A stretch of 64,000 nt of DNA from Brachypterus glaber (Eukaryota; Arthropoda; Insecta; Coleoptera; Kateretidae): positions 9,464,319-9,528,318 of the forward strand of contig OY294054.1 in NCBI GenBank assembly GCA_958510825.1, read 5' to 3'. Below are positions 11,280 through 22,599 of this stretch, one piece after another (positions within the stretch are counted from its first letter, which is position 1; each line of letters starts with the position of its first letter). The notes under the pieces were generated by a model. That model made no database searches, had not been told where the DNA came from, and worked only from the letters and a program-made list of their open reading frames with translations. Made by a program: the position numbers and the translations under genes.

Positions 11280-11570
11280 ATTTTGAAAAAAAAGGTCCTC
11301 ACCTCCTCTAAAAGAAAGCTTTAACCCTGAAAAAAATTTTAATGGACGACTAAAAAAAAATGTCCTTAACTCCACTAAAAAAAACTTTACCCCTGAGAGA
11401 AATTTTGAGCACTAAAAAAAAGTCCTCACCTGCCTCTGGAATGCGTTTTACCCACCCAGATTTGACCACTTCACCAAAAACCGGTTAAAATCCAATAATA
11501 ACCGGTTAACCGGTTTTTCTAAATACTCGTAGCCGGTCACAAAAAACCGGATACGGTTTTTCCATCCCTA
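11280..11570. mobile_element. Degenerate hAT-like pieces
   Basis: From 11280 there are 'gactaaaaaaaaatgtcc' units like those inside the hAT MITE at 5880. From about 11470 there is ACCGGTT-rich sequence ending GGTTTTTCCATCCCTA at 11570, the inverted form of the TAGGGATGGAAAAC end at 35603. TAGGGATGG followed by ACCGGTTA is a common hAT-type terminus; the opposite end was not found. Confidence 0.45.
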
Positions 11571-11894
11571 GCCTTGATTGGCTTGATGTGCCATCATATA
11601 TCTTGTGCGCTGGCTTATAACCTTATGCTAGGCTCGCATTAGTCTGTGGATAGCCACTTTTAAGTGCTACTTAAAAGTAGTACCTATATACAGCAAAGTA
11701 AAGTTTTAAGTTGAAAGTTTAAACGTAAAACATTTTGGTTATGTTATTAAAGTCAGAAAATTAAATTTTTATATGATTACACTTGAATTTCACGTCGAGA
11801 ACACTTAGAAAAGTTACAAAATGGATTTAGGCAAACATTTATCCTTCGAGGATGTGAAATAAGACGAGTTTTAAGTGTAATTGCCGTTTAATAA

Positions 11895-11940
11895 ATGCAA
11901 AAGCATAACAAGCCGTGAAGGTGCATTGCTTCGCAATCCA
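11895..11940 (-). repeat. GCGAAGC-centred hairpin module
   Basis: On the minus strand this reads TTGCGAAGCAA then 'cttcacggcttgtt'. The same module appears at 19335, 44205, 53700, 60345 and 63545. GCGAAGC lies at 11928-11934 between complementary bases. Confidence 0.55.
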
Positions 11941-11949
11941 TAGGGTATA

Positions 11950-12125
11950 TTCTTGGCACAGTATCTCACAGAAAAACGGCTTTCTTGAACCAAAGTCAAA
12001 GTCCTTGAATGAAGAGCACGGGTTTTTGAATGAAAATCTGCGCTCTTCGTTCAAGGACCTGCGCTCTTCCTTCAAGGACATTGATTTTGGTTCAAAGAAT
12101 TCTCTTTTTCTGTGCTATAATAAGT
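11950..12125. repeat. Imperfect palindrome with internal duplicated block
   Basis: 'cttgaaccaaagtcaaagtc' on the left is complementary to 'gacattgattttggttcaaa' on the right, and the outer parts also pair ('cacagaaaaa' with 'tttttctgtg'). Near the centre the block GCGCTCTTC(G/C)TTCAAGGAC occurs twice in tandem. The stem would be over 70 base pairs with mismatches. Frames on both strands (80 and 102 codons) follow from the symmetry. Confidence 0.6.
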
Positions 12126-12395
12126 TTTTTTGTAGGTTGGTTCACCCAATTATTATAATGCTTCTGAAGAACCATTGTAACCTAAATTTTAAATTGTGCG
12201 AAGGTTCCGCTTTTGAACCTTAAATACGTCCTCTACGTTCGTACTTGACCTCAATAATGCCATATTTTAAAATAGATTAAAAATTCGAAAAGTAAACTGT
12301 ATTTATAGTTTCAAACTTAACATACGGTTTAAGAACTCGCAAAGAGTATTGAACAGAGTTTATTATTTTAATTTACTCTTCTAGGTGTAAATTCC

Positions 12396-13160
12396 TGTGT
12401 ACATTGTACAGTGTACATTGTACAGTGTACATTGTACAGTGTACATTGTATAGTGTACATTGTACAGTTTACATTGTAAAGTGTACATTGTACAGTGTAC
12501 AGTGTACAGTGTACAGTGTACATTGTACATTGTACAGTGTACATTGTACAGTGTACATTGTACATCGTACAGTATACATTGTACATTGTACAGTGTACAT
12601 CGTACAGTATACATTGTACATTGTACAGTGTACATCGTACAGTGTACAGTGTGGATTGTACAATGTACATTGTACAATGCACATTGTACAGTGTATATTG
12701 TACACTGTACATTGTACAGTGTAAATTGTACAGTGAACATTTTACACTGTACATTTTACAGTGTACATTGTAAAGTGTACATTCTACAGTGCACATCGCA
12801 AGAGTATATTTACAGTGTACATTGCACAGTGTATATTATACAGTGTATATTGTACAGTGTTCATTGTACAGTGTACATTGCACAGTGTAGAGTCTACATT
12901 ATATAGTGTACATTTTACACTGTACAGTGTACATTGTACGTTGTACAGTGTACATTGTACTGTATACATTGTACATTGTACAGTGTACATTGTACAGTGT
13001 ACAATGTACTTGTACATTGTACATTGTACATTGTACATTGTACAGTGTACAATGTACTTGTACATTGTACATTGTACAGTGTATATTGTACTGTGTATAT
13101 TGTACAGTGTATATTGTACAGTGTACATTGTATAGTATACATTATACAGTGTACATTTTT
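12396..13160. repeat. TGTACA heptamer satellite
   Basis: About 765 bases consist almost entirely of 7-base units TGTACAG and TGTACAT, mostly alternating to give a 14-base period, with scattered point changes. Each unit holds the self-complementary hexamer TGTACA, so both strands look the same and cruciforms are possible. Because 7 is not a multiple of 3 and no unit order creates a stop, long frames rich in Tyr, Cys, Thr and Val run in all six frames. These are not genes. Confidence 0.97.
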
Positions 13161-14295
13161 TTAGCAGATTTAAACTGACCACTTCAAATTATCCCAAAAA
13201 CTATGCAACTGTACTTGGGTAGGGAGTAAAAACCTTGTAAACTAGTGTACTTTTCTACCTGAGGAATGCGAAGAACATAATAACAGAAACATTGCAGCGC
13301 TGATATAATGAATAATGAAATTTTGATAGCGTTAAAATGGATGGCTCTTAGCAGATTCATTGAAATCATTATTAAAAAATTCATCTTTGCTTGTTAAAAT
13401 TTTAGTTTACTTTTTGTACTCGTCGAAGCTTTAACGTCGAAAAATTATTTGCACAGTATTTAAATTGTTTAATGATTAAGGGATGAACCGTCGTAGGAAA
13501 TTAAAAAAAAAACTTCGGGAATTCTTTCTGAAAATTCCAAAATATCCCAAAATTTTTGACAAAAATCTCAGAAATCTATTTGAAAATTTCAAAAAATCTC
13601 TACATTTCGCAAATTATACGGAAATTTTAGAAGAGTGGCCCTCAGTGATGAAATGAAAGAAATACTGTAGAGAAACCCATCCTTTTATCTAAATAATTTA
13701 TTTTTTTATGAAAAATCTTTTTTTTCTTCTAAAAAATAAAATAAAAAATGCAGAAGAAGCTGCCTACTATGTTAAATATTTTGCAGGACAACATAACTAA
13801 AGTATAAATTTTACCCCCGACAGCTTTTGCCAGCACCCCTTTGGACTAGCGCCCTGAAGCAGAGGATTCACTCGGCGTCGTTTAAGGCCGGCACTGAATA
13901 TACATATTGGGTTGTAGATATAAATAGGGTCAAAAATTACAAAGGAAGATTCTACATATTCGGATTCAGCCACTCAAAATTTCTAACGTAGTGGCAGGTA
14001 TCAGCTGTGACTTGAAAATACACTTTAAACATTAATCTACCCATTAGATCCAGTTTTTAAGATAAATTACAATTTGGGCGTTTTCAGATTTATCTCAAAA
14101 ACTGATGTGATGAGTCTGCGTCCGAATTTGAATTCATCGAGCAAAACTATTGTTTTAAATAAAAATATATTATGTATAAACAGAATTTTTTTCATTATTC
14201 ACTGCGAATTTGTTAAAATACTGAATGATTTTGTATATTTGGAAGCCCTAGCAACTTAAGTTATTGAATACAAGTTAGTAAAGTAAAAGATAACG
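13161..14295. other. A+T-rich spacer with one hAT-like scrap
   Basis: 'agcgccctgaagcag' at about 13848-13862 and its C-rich flanks repeat the unit seen at 5610. The stretch 13540-13640 is built of repeated 'aaaatttc'/'aaaatctc' strings. Nothing else is recognised. Confidence 0.35.
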
Positions 14296-14299
14296 TTGT

Positions 14300-14520
14300 C
14301 CTGTTATTATATTATTCACAGCGCCTGCGCTAGAATAATATACGGTAGTTTCAAATTTTCAAAAAAATTCAAAAATCGTCTTAGAGAAAAAAAATCTTGG
14401 ATATAAATTCGTTTCATGAAAAAGTAAGAAACTAGTTTTTTTTTAATGTCGGTCTGTCCGTCCATCCGTCCGTCCGTATACAGACATATAATCTTATTCG
14501 ACATAGGTATGTATTAAAGA
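14300..14520 (+). repeat. (GTCY)n-core element, hairpin end and core
   Basis: 'tattcacAGCGCctGCGCTagaata' forms a short hairpin at about 14316-14340. It is followed by 'tacggtagtttcaaatttt', 'cttagagaaaaaaaatcttg', then GTCGGTCTGTCCGTCC and related units to about 14477. The order matches the elements at 27915 and 33023, but the conserved 'cacgataactcaagaacga' block after the core is missing. Placement in the DINE-1/mini-me type is by analogy. Confidence 0.6.
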
Positions 14521-15191
14521 AACTCACCAAAAATTAAAAATATTTTAAAATTCCTGTTGTCCGACCCTGTTATTGTAATGAAAGTATCAACTCTGTTAAT
14601 AACCGTGAGTTTCCGGGTCAAAAAAGCCTTACAAATGCCAAAAATTGCATTTGAAGCAATCGGAACCGGATCTAACTCACTCACACAGACATATTTTATT
14701 TTCTTTTCCATCGTGGATGTTTTGGTCAAAAAAACTTGTAGAGTGTTTTTATTCGAACGGACCCCTAACTAAAGTTGCTGGGGGTTCCAAATATATCAAA
14801 CGTTTAGTGTTTATTACGATAACTAATTCTTATTGTATGTAAAAATACTATCCATGATAAATATTTTAAGGATTATACTAAAAAGCACGACGCAATAATC
14901 TGCATTCAGGACTTGTTTAGATAGTAGATTTGATTAAGCATTTATTTTTTAACAAACCAGCATTTATGCGTGTGCTAAGAACTTTAACGAGCTAAGAAAT
15001 TTATTAACCTTATGGCATATTTCTTCCCACCTTTATTAATATTGTTTGAAAAGCTTTGGAATTAAAATGATATTTTGGCATATTTGATATATTCCAACAA
15101 TGATTGGTTTTTCTATTTTACCGACAAATTTTATTTATTTTAATTAATTAGACAAGAGACAGCTCAGGGGTACAATTCGTTTTTGTTGTTT
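14521..15191. other. Spacer with an unassigned 71-codon frame
   Basis: A frame at 14557-14772 is slightly less A+T-rich than its surroundings but resembles no family I know, and an overlapping frame competes with it. I see no splice or promoter context and do not call it a gene. Confidence 0.25.
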
Positions 15192-16090
15192 CAGGGCCGT
15201 AACCAGAAAAAAATATAGGGGGGGCTCAGCCCCCAGGGTGGTACGGAATTAGCGCCTTCGCCATTTTTTAAAATTTGCTATATTTTAATGTTTTTATAAA
15301 ATCTATTAATTGACATTGTAACGCATTATTGGTAATCATGTTTAGTACAGCAGGCGGAAAAAATGGTAATTTTTAAGGTCGCGCATTTTAAAAACACCCG
15401 AGAATTACAAAAAAAAACATAAAACATAATTTAACTACGCCGCACTATGTAGCCAAACAGAAAAAAAGTGTTTAAAAATATTTTTTTGGTGGATTAAATC
15501 TTAAATGGTTTACTATACATAAATAACTATTTTTGAGTCAAAATTAAGTTTTATCATTAAAGCTTTCTGGGCAAAAAGGGAAAATTTTAAAATTAAAAAT
15601 AATTAACCTCCAATTCGTACGCCCCTGAATAAGTGTATTGTGCTTGGACAATATTTAATTAAAACCATTCAATATATAAGATTAAGGGCAAAAATTCATA
15701 TCATTAGCTTAGACGGTTTCTGAGATATTAAATAAAAATCAAATTCTAGGGTGTCCTCTTCAAAGGACTGTATTTTCGCCCAGAGTTACTTCAAAAACCA
15801 CATTTAAATATTTTTTTGTTCATAAATGTTAATTTAGGACCATTTCCAATATAAACAAATGAATAAACTTTTTTGATTTAAAAAGAAATTGGTACAATAG
15901 TTGGAAAAATTGATTGGCAAAGTTAAGAAAGTGGTAGAGGCGAAGACTTTTTTTTTATTGGGAAAACTGGATTGTTGGAAAGCAAGGACCTTCTTTTTTA
16001 GTCATCAAATTTTTTTAGAGGCAAGGACCCTTTTTTAGTCTTTAAAATTTTCCGTAAGGCGTAAAGCTTTTTTCTGCAGGGTAAAAAGTA
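15192..16090. mobile_element. hAT-like end and decayed internal units
   Basis: CAGGGCCGTAACCAG at 15192 resembles the hAT terminus at 5880 and is followed by G-rich sequence. At 15950-16085 'gcaaggaccttcttttttag' and 'gcaaggacccttttttagtc' units appear, the complement of units inside the 5880 MITE. No matching right terminus or target duplication was found, so the limits are approximate, and the middle (15300-15900) is unassigned. Confidence 0.35.
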
Positions 16091-16618
16091 GGGAAATTCT
16101 TAATAAAATATCTCGCGTCACTCCCGCGCATAACTTCACATATTATAGAGTGTGCTATTTACACTGGATCGGTATAAATGACCTTTACTGTATACATTTG
16201 ATTCTTAAAATGATTAAGCTAAGTTATTTTTTACACCCTAGCAATATGTTAGAAACCTCAGGGGGTTCATTTCTGATATGTTTATGTGACTTAACCATCA
16301 AGGTAAAGAATTGTTTTATATTTGCAGGATTATATCTTCTAAATCAGTGCTCTCATAAAAAATGTAGGTCTAGTAAAAGAATAAAAACTGACTGCCAAAT
16401 CAATAAAGTGTCATACTGATAGGTAGTCTTAGTTTTTGTCAGCGAAAGTATATTTTTATTTTACAGAAATATTTTTTCTTGAATAATGTTAATAACTTTA
16501 CACATACCTTTTTCTATTGTCATACATTTTGACTCATAATGAAGCTATTATGACATTCAAATAGGTTTTATTAAGGGCTAGTAATAAGTTTAAAATATAC
16601 TGGATGTACACCGTAATA
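16091..16618. other. Spacer, no recognised feature
   Basis: An 89-codon frame (16150-16419) has no recognisable domain. No repeat pairing was seen. Confidence 0.3.
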
Positions 16619-18100
16619 GTAAGGCCCGTACTTACTTATGCCGCCGTGATACGGTAGCAGGCTGTTAAGAAAAAATGCAACAGGGACATACTGGACAAAG
16701 TACAAAGACTGCATTCTTGGAGTAATGAAATCAACTCCAACAGTGGCCATGGAGACTGCCCTCTACCTTGAGCCTATCCATTTGAGGGCAGAGTTCGAAG
16801 CTAGAGAAGCTGCACTAAGACTGAACAAGGCTGGTCTATGGTTTACTCGTGAAACTGGGCATGCCGTAATTCTAAATCATGTGAAAGATTATAGTGTTCT
16901 AATAATAATGTCTAAAGACATTTCGTCAGCTCAGAGTTACAACGTCCTATACGAAATTTTTTTTTAGTTTTTGGTATTTTTAGGTTTGGTTTAATAAACC
17001 AAACCCAAAAATACCGAAATCTCAAAAACAAAAAAAATGTTGTATAGGACCTTGTAACTCTGACCTGACGATTTTTCTACCTTAGAGATGAAATACACCG
17101 TCCTATTCCCAAGTAGGGAATAGTCGAAATCAACTCAGCAACTTTTCAGAAGGGATGGACTAATCTGGTACTCGGATGGTTCTAAAACGGATGAAGGTAC
17201 CGGTGCTAGGGTACATGGGGACAAACCTAGGATTAAGTTATCTTTTGCCCTTGGTAAGTATCCAACCGTTTTTCAAGCAGAAATTTTTGCAATATCTGCT
17301 TGTGTTTCTATTATTACTAACAGAAAATACTCTAACGAATACATCTACATTTGTAGCGACAGTAAGGCTGATCTCCATGCTTTATCCTCTTACAAGATAA
17401 CATCGAGATCTGTGGCCGACAAACAAGTCCTAACTCCAAACGAATGCCACAGCGAGCTATGTAAACTGGCTGAACATAACAAAGTAAATTTGATATGGGT
17501 ACCAGGACATCAAGGAATAGATGGTAATGAGAAGGCAGACGACCTGGCAAGAAAGGGGAGTGAAGCCGTACTCACAGGACCAGAACCGTGCTGTGGGGTA
17601 TCTTATTCCACTGCCAGACACGAGGTCAGGAAAATGTTGGGGAATGAACACCAGCAACATTGGATAGATGCACCTAAAATGAGACACTCTAAACTCTTTC
17701 TAGGGGGGGCAACCAAGAAAAGAACCAGCTTACTTCTAGGCATGTCCAGAAGTCAACTGAGAGCAATAACGGGTATAATAACTGGACACTGCTTACTGAA
17801 TAAGCACCGACACCAAATGGGACAGACTACGAGCCCCGTGTGCAGGAGATGTGGGGAAGGGGACGAAGAGCCCTACCACCTCATATGTGAATGTCCATCC
17901 CTAATAGGGCTAAGATGGAGGTACTTTGGGAACGACTCGCTGGAACCAAACGAGATCATGAACACTCCCCTGAAACCGTACCTGGACTTTATAAAAGAAA
18001 CAGGGATGTTATGAGGAGATCTGTGCGGTTAACACAAAGGTCCCTAGGGACCAGATGTTGAGGGCAGTGAACCCCGCACTGAAACTAAACTAACTAAACA
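16619..18100 (+). pseudogene. Non-LTR retrotransposon 3' half: RT thumb, RNase H, zinc knuckle
   Basis: Reading starts in the reverse transcriptase C-terminal region ('VRPVLTYAAVI' at 16619). After a frameshift near 16712 it passes through 'GVMKSTPTVAMETAL', a conserved LINE segment. After a MITE insertion (16924-17070) an RNase H domain runs from 17166 in one frame to the stop at 18014: WYSDGSK (first Asp), QAEIFAI (Glu), ICSDSKA (second Asp), WVPGHQGIDGNEKADDLA (His and last Asp). A CxxC...H...C knuckle follows ('CRRCGEGDEEPYHLICEC'). A short 3' UTR ends in (CTAAA)-like repeats at 18085-18100. RNase H places it with I-, R1- or LOA-type LINEs. The stop at 17121, the frameshift and the insertion make it dead. 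Confidence 0.85.
16924..17070. mobile_element. 147-bp palindromic MITE inside the LINE frame
   Basis: CGTCAG(C/G)TCAGAGTTACA begins both arms, which pair through GTCCTATAC. Inner sequence such as 'aaaccaaacc' pairs with 'ggtttggttt' near the middle. The flanks both read ATTT, a possible 4-bp target duplication. It interrupts the RT-to-RNase H linker of the host LINE, so it is younger than that LINE. Confidence 0.75.
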
Positions 18101-18101
18101 A

Positions 18102-18777
18102 GTCCTAAACAGACTTGCAACTAACAACTATCTTAGACTATTCTGTGTACCAGGTCACAGCGATATCCCCGGTAATGAATCAGCCGACAGACTTGCTGGG
18201 GAGGGTCCAGCCAGTCCATTTATTGGACCTGAACCTTCGCTTGGGTTGTCGAACTGCGTCATTAAAAGGGATATAAAAACCTGGCTTAATCAAAGTTTTA
18301 TTCAACACTGGTCTTCCCAGCAGGTTCAAGCAAAACTACTCATCAAAGAGCGCCTCATTTTCTAACACAAAAATACTTGTCCAATTAAAGAAGAAAAAAC
18401 TCAGAACCATTATCAGTTTTCTAACTGGTCATGGTACTTTTAACAATCTTCCTTATAAAATGAAAATTGCCCAGAGTGAACGCTGTAGATTCTGCAATTA
18501 TGATAAAGAAACTGCATCCTACATTTTGGTTTGGTTGCCCTGTCTTCTCACAGAAAAGACTGCGATTTTTGGGTTCACCATCAGTGCACCCTGCGATTTA
18601 GTCGATCTTCATTGGGGCAGATCATCGCCTTTTTAGATGCCTGCCCCCATGGAATATCATCCTAATCAAATGATGTGTCATTCTAGATGACTGCGGCATG
18701 CACAATGGATCTTAGGTCTGAGTGCCGTGGATATTACCTTGTAATTACCACACCGCTTCTGATGATGATAATGAATA
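18102..18777 (+). pseudogene. Second non-LTR retrotransposon fragment with RNase H end
   Basis: It starts inside an RNase H domain: 'CVPGHSDIPGNESADRLAGE' gives the last His and Asp. It continues to a stop at about 18363, then in another frame through 'KKKKLRTIISFLTGHGT' and a cysteine motif 'CRFC', and in a third to 'DLVDLHW'. The 3' end has (GATGAT)-like repeats near 18765. It directly follows the tail of the first LINE, and the two differ in sequence, so this is a different element, 5'-truncated or cut by the first. At least two frameshifts and stops show it is inactive. Confidence 0.8.
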
Positions 18778-18860
18778 AGTTTAAACCCGTATAGACCTTT
18801 TAGTAATTATTGCAGTGATTATCCTTGAAAAATAGCAAATCAATAATTACTGTCAAAAAT

Positions 18861-18990
18861 AAATTACTAGTAAATATTACTAGTAATTATTACTAGTAAT
18901 TGTTACTAGTAATTATTACTAGTAAATATTACCAGTAATTACTATTAGTAATTACTACAAGTATTACTAGTAATTATTAATAGTTATAAG
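18861..18990. repeat. 13-bp tandem repeat TACTAGTAATTAT
   Basis: About nine units with single-base changes. Each holds the palindrome ACTAGT or its variants, so the array can form small hairpins. A simple satellite without coding capacity. Confidence 0.85.
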
Positions 18991-19979
18991 TTGGCGAGAA
19001 TTTTTTTACAACTAATAATAAATTAATTTTAGGAATCAGTCATAATTATTATTAATTAATTACTCGTCAGTTTATCACTTGACTAATTATTACTGCTAAT
19101 GATAATTATTAAAATATTTCTGTAAGGATTTACTTGGATGCTATTTTATTCAAATGTTATAAGCCGATTAAAATGCCGTTGTTAAATATGCTTAAAACGG
19201 CGTTACGTCTGTTTGTTTTGTCAGCGACGATATGGTCAATTTAGCAAATTAAAATTTAACCGGTAAATTTAACAATCCTTAGTCGAAGCATGCCATTAAT
19301 TTTGGTCAGTGATTTATCTGGCGTTATTTTAAGCATAAGAAGTGAACATAAGCCGTGAAGATAAGTAATGCTCCGCATTTCAAATTATACTCTTCACATA
19401 TATCTCTCGATATGCATCCCAAAAAGTAGCGCCTCCTATAACTTTTGTTTATGCAAGGATTTTTTTTAAATTGCTATAATAATTAACATAACATTGTCTG
19501 AACATTTAGAGTTTGTCGGAGTTTTACTTCTATTTTTTATATATTTTTTGAAAACTAGAGCACCCTATAACTTGTTTTTTTTTATGAATAGATTATTTTC
19601 TAATTTCCTTGAGTATTTCCATAAATCAACACAATTTTCTCCGAAAATTTGGAGTTTAACGGATATTTCTATTTTTTTTATTTTTTTTAAATTTGCCCTC
19701 CGTATATGTTTTTTTTTATTTTTTAATGAATTTTTTTCAAAAACAATAATTTTACTCTTTTCTAGAACTTATGTTTGGATACATTCCAACGTTCGATCCG
19801 GATCTTGAGTGCGCACAAAAAACGGAGACGGACGGACGTACAGACGGCTTTTTTTGAAAGTTGTTCAGAATTTGATAAAAAATATTTCTAATCATCGTAT
19901 AATACTAAGTGCTGTGTTACCCATTCAGATAAATGGCCAAGACATTAACTGGAAAAACGGTGTTAAATACCCAGGCATT
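18991..19979. other. A+T-rich spacer with one hairpin module
   Basis: At about 19335-19400 there is a minus-strand copy of the 'cttcacggctta' module (GCGAAGC mutated to GCGGAGC). At 19813-19850 there is a short (GACG)n-like string, probably a (GTCY)n element scrap. A 104-codon frame at 19494 is made of T-rich low-complexity sequence and is not called. Confidence 0.4.
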
Positions 19980-20255
19980 GGGAGGATTGGTGTAGTGGAC
20001 TACCGCGTCGTACTTGACGAGTTTACTACCCAAATAGCGTGAGTTCGATTCTCACCGGCGCCGATTTGCCTTTTTCAGTTAATTAATAATTGAAATTTGA
20101 CGAAGGCGTAAGTGAAGCGGACAATCCCTATAAATTGGTTTGAAAGTCAATTAAAGCCGATGGTTCCCTCTACTACTAGTCCACACAAGTCCTGGACTTA
20201 GGGGATGCTTAATTAAGTAAAATAGTACGAGGTTAAACTAAAATGTAATGTAATT
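19980..20255 (+). mobile_element. tRNA-derived SINE (full-length copy 1)
   Basis: The head GGGAGGATTGGTGTAGTGGA includes a box A-like TTGGTGTAGTGG, and box B GTTCGATTC lies about 50 bases on. The body 'gccgatttgcctttttcagt' and 'ggttccctctactactag' and the end 'agtacgaggttaaac' plus a (TGTAA)n tail match 49341-49610. The extended spacing between boxes shows it is not a functional tRNA. The same family occurs as fragments at 29858, 34793 and 63290. Confidence 0.85.
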
Positions 20256-20830
20256 ACCATATCCAAAAACCTTACGTCGGATCAGCATATCAAAAACACC
20301 CTCCAAACAGCCAATGGCCGTCTCTCTTAACTTTACCCCTTATTAGGTAGAAAAAGACCCCTGTCCATAAAAAAAAACAAACTCCTTCTCTACAATCAAA
20401 CCCTAAAGCCAGTTCTTCTCTATGGAGCCATAGCCTGGATTAAATCACTCTAAAACGCTTTCCGCCAAACTTCGAGCCTTCCAAAACAAGGTACTCAGAA
20501 TATGCCTCATTGCTCCCTGGAACACCCAAATCCACAGAGATCTCGACATGCCTCTCCCAAAAACGGAAATTATCCGTTATAGTCTTTTATCCAAGACAAG
20601 CTAGATCAATCAAACCCCCTCATTTCAAATTCCCTTGATTACGATCAAGAAATTTCTATCACTCACAAAAAGATTAAAAAAGATCTTAATCAGTAATGGT
20701 GGCACCATTAGGGTGCCCAACAATTCATGACCGATGCAACTCCAGCATCAGCGAACTAGACTTACTCCCCACCCCCCAATTCCCATTCAAATTGACTCTT
20801 AAAATCAAACAGGCTATGCAGCACTAAGAG
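20256..20830 (+). pseudogene. Jockey-like LINE 3' end (RT thumb and 3' UTR)
   Basis: From about 20264 the reading is 'DQHIKNTLQTANGRLS', a stop, then 'LYNQTLKPVLLYGAIAW', a typical Jockey-clade segment. After a frameshift comes 'AKLRAFQNKVLRICLIAPW' and 'IHRDLDMPLPKTEI'. Frame stops and shifts make it non-functional. From about 20640 the sequence is 3' UTR, including 'gatgcaactccagcatcag', shared with 9515-9650. The element abuts the SINE on its left, so the SINE tail joins the truncated 5' end. Confidence 0.8.
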
Positions 20831-21714
20831 CTGTGGAGAGTATAACAAAAGTAAGGGTTTTGGGGGAATATTTATGCAGTTCATAGAAAAAGGTAGAATG
20901 GTGTTAAGTTGACCATTAAATAATGATCAGCCATGTATTAAAAATAAACAAAAGCAGTTTAGAGCAATAGAACATTGATAGGTCCAAGGTACAAGTAATC
21001 TTGATGAATACTGATCATTTACAAATTGTATTGTAAATTTAGGGAAGGTATCACGTAAATTTTTGTTTTATCCGACATGTAAAAATACATTTCATATATT
21101 CATTTGTTTCAGTGTAACAGTAAAACCTTACATGAAATATGTGATTTTACATTTTTTAAGTAAAATATTAGGTAAATGGTACATATTGTTTGTACTACAC
21201 ATTTTAAGGAATTATTGTATATTTTATACTTATATCAAAGTCACCAATGTTTAGCAAAATCGGCAAAGTTTTTTCAGTTGTTCATTTGCGTGGAATGTGC
21301 CATACTCAGGTAATTATTCTTCTGTGTGTAGCTTGTTAAATTACCATTTTTTAACCCCGAATATGCCCAATCCTTTACGATTCAAAATTTCCTGTGTAAT
21401 AACCTACAATAAAATTTTATCAGTGTACTGATATATTGCTTAAATCCAACGATAAACGCATTAAGCTACATGCTCGCTTCAGTGACAGCATCCCTCCATA
21501 AAGCGATGACCCGGTACGATATGTGACTACGTCGTTCACTCTACAGGCGGACCATATTGCACGAGCAAATCCACATCAAAGAGCCACAATTATGCATATT
21601 AGATCGACAATTAAAATTATAGCCCCCCTCACACCCGTGCAGGAGAGGTTTCACCTAGACTTAAAAAAAATCACCCAGAAAAAAAGGATTCCGAGGGGCT
21701 ACTCACTAGTGGAA
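20831..21714. other. Spacer, nothing recognised
   Basis: A less A+T-rich stretch at 21480-21710 carries a 97-codon frame that runs into the minisatellite. It contains no domain I recognise and reads like unique sequence. Confidence 0.3.
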
Positions 21715-22080
21715 GTAGGTGGAAATTTAATTGCAAGTACATGGAAGTATATGGAAGTACTTGCAAAATGTGGAAGTACAGGAAGTATCTGCAAAAATTT
21801 GAAAGTACATTTTTGAGCTGTTTTTCAGATTCGGTCAGGGGCGAGGAAGTTTTTTATTAGTCGTCAGTCGGCCAGGGGTAAAGTTTTGTTTTCAGAGGCA
21901 AGGACGTTTTTTTTCTTTAGTCAGTAAACTTTTTGGTCGGGGTAAGTACATGGAAGTATTAAAAAAACTAGTACATAGAGGTACTTGCAAAAATGTGAAA
22001 GTACATGGAAATACTTGCAAAAAATGTGGAAGTACATGCAAGTACTTGCAAAACATGTGGAAGTACATGCAGAATACATT
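21715..22080 (+). repeat. GGAAGTAC minisatellite split by a hAT-like fragment
   Basis: Units of the type GGAAGTACTTGCAAAATGT of 18-35 bases occupy about 21715-21815 and resume at 21945-22075. The middle block carries 'ggggtaaagtttt' and 'gaggcaaggacg' strings of the hAT-like family. Several units place AAGTACTT, a self-complementary octamer, at the centre. Confidence 0.7.
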
Positions 22081-22599
22081 ATTTGTTTTCGCAACTCAGG
22101 TAAAAAAAAATTCAAAACCGGGTGGATTTTCTGTTTTTTGCCTAAAACTTTTTCCGGTGTACGTTTTTAATTTTTTCTTATTGGAATATACTTTTTTATG
22201 TAAAAATACACAAAAAAGTTCGTATGGTGTAAGATAGCAGGATTAACCGTTTTGAAGATAAATGCATTTAAAAGTCAAATTTACGCATCAAGAACCAAAA
22301 ATAAAAAAGAAAAAAATTATAAAGCCAAAAACAAAGATTTTGGTAATGGGTGGTTATTTAACATTAAAAACCGAGAAAAAAAATTATATGCACCTTGGTA
22401 AAAAAATATTCTATACCTTAGCGACTCCGGAGGAGCCCCTGGACTCATAACAGAATATATTATTATAAAAACTTCACAATAAAAAAAATATTTTTAGTCG
22501 TTTCTTAATTTTATAAAAGTTTATAATTTTGAGATATTTCTTTTTACTTTAAAAAATGTTGCCCCTCCCCTAGAATTTTATAAAATCGGAGCCTAAGCT
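22081..22599. repeat. Degenerate relative of the 44644 and 55989 foldbacks
   Basis: 'aggattaaccgtttt' and the surrounding 'aaacttttt' and 'ttatgtaaaaatacac' strings occur in the same order at 56270-56410. Only part of one arm is present, and 22280-22599 is unassigned. Confidence 0.4.

Noticed and set aside
12368..13182. Ten or more frames of 75-148 codons on both strands
   Set aside because: All arise from the 7-base TGTACA satellite; no stop can form from the units, so length means nothing.
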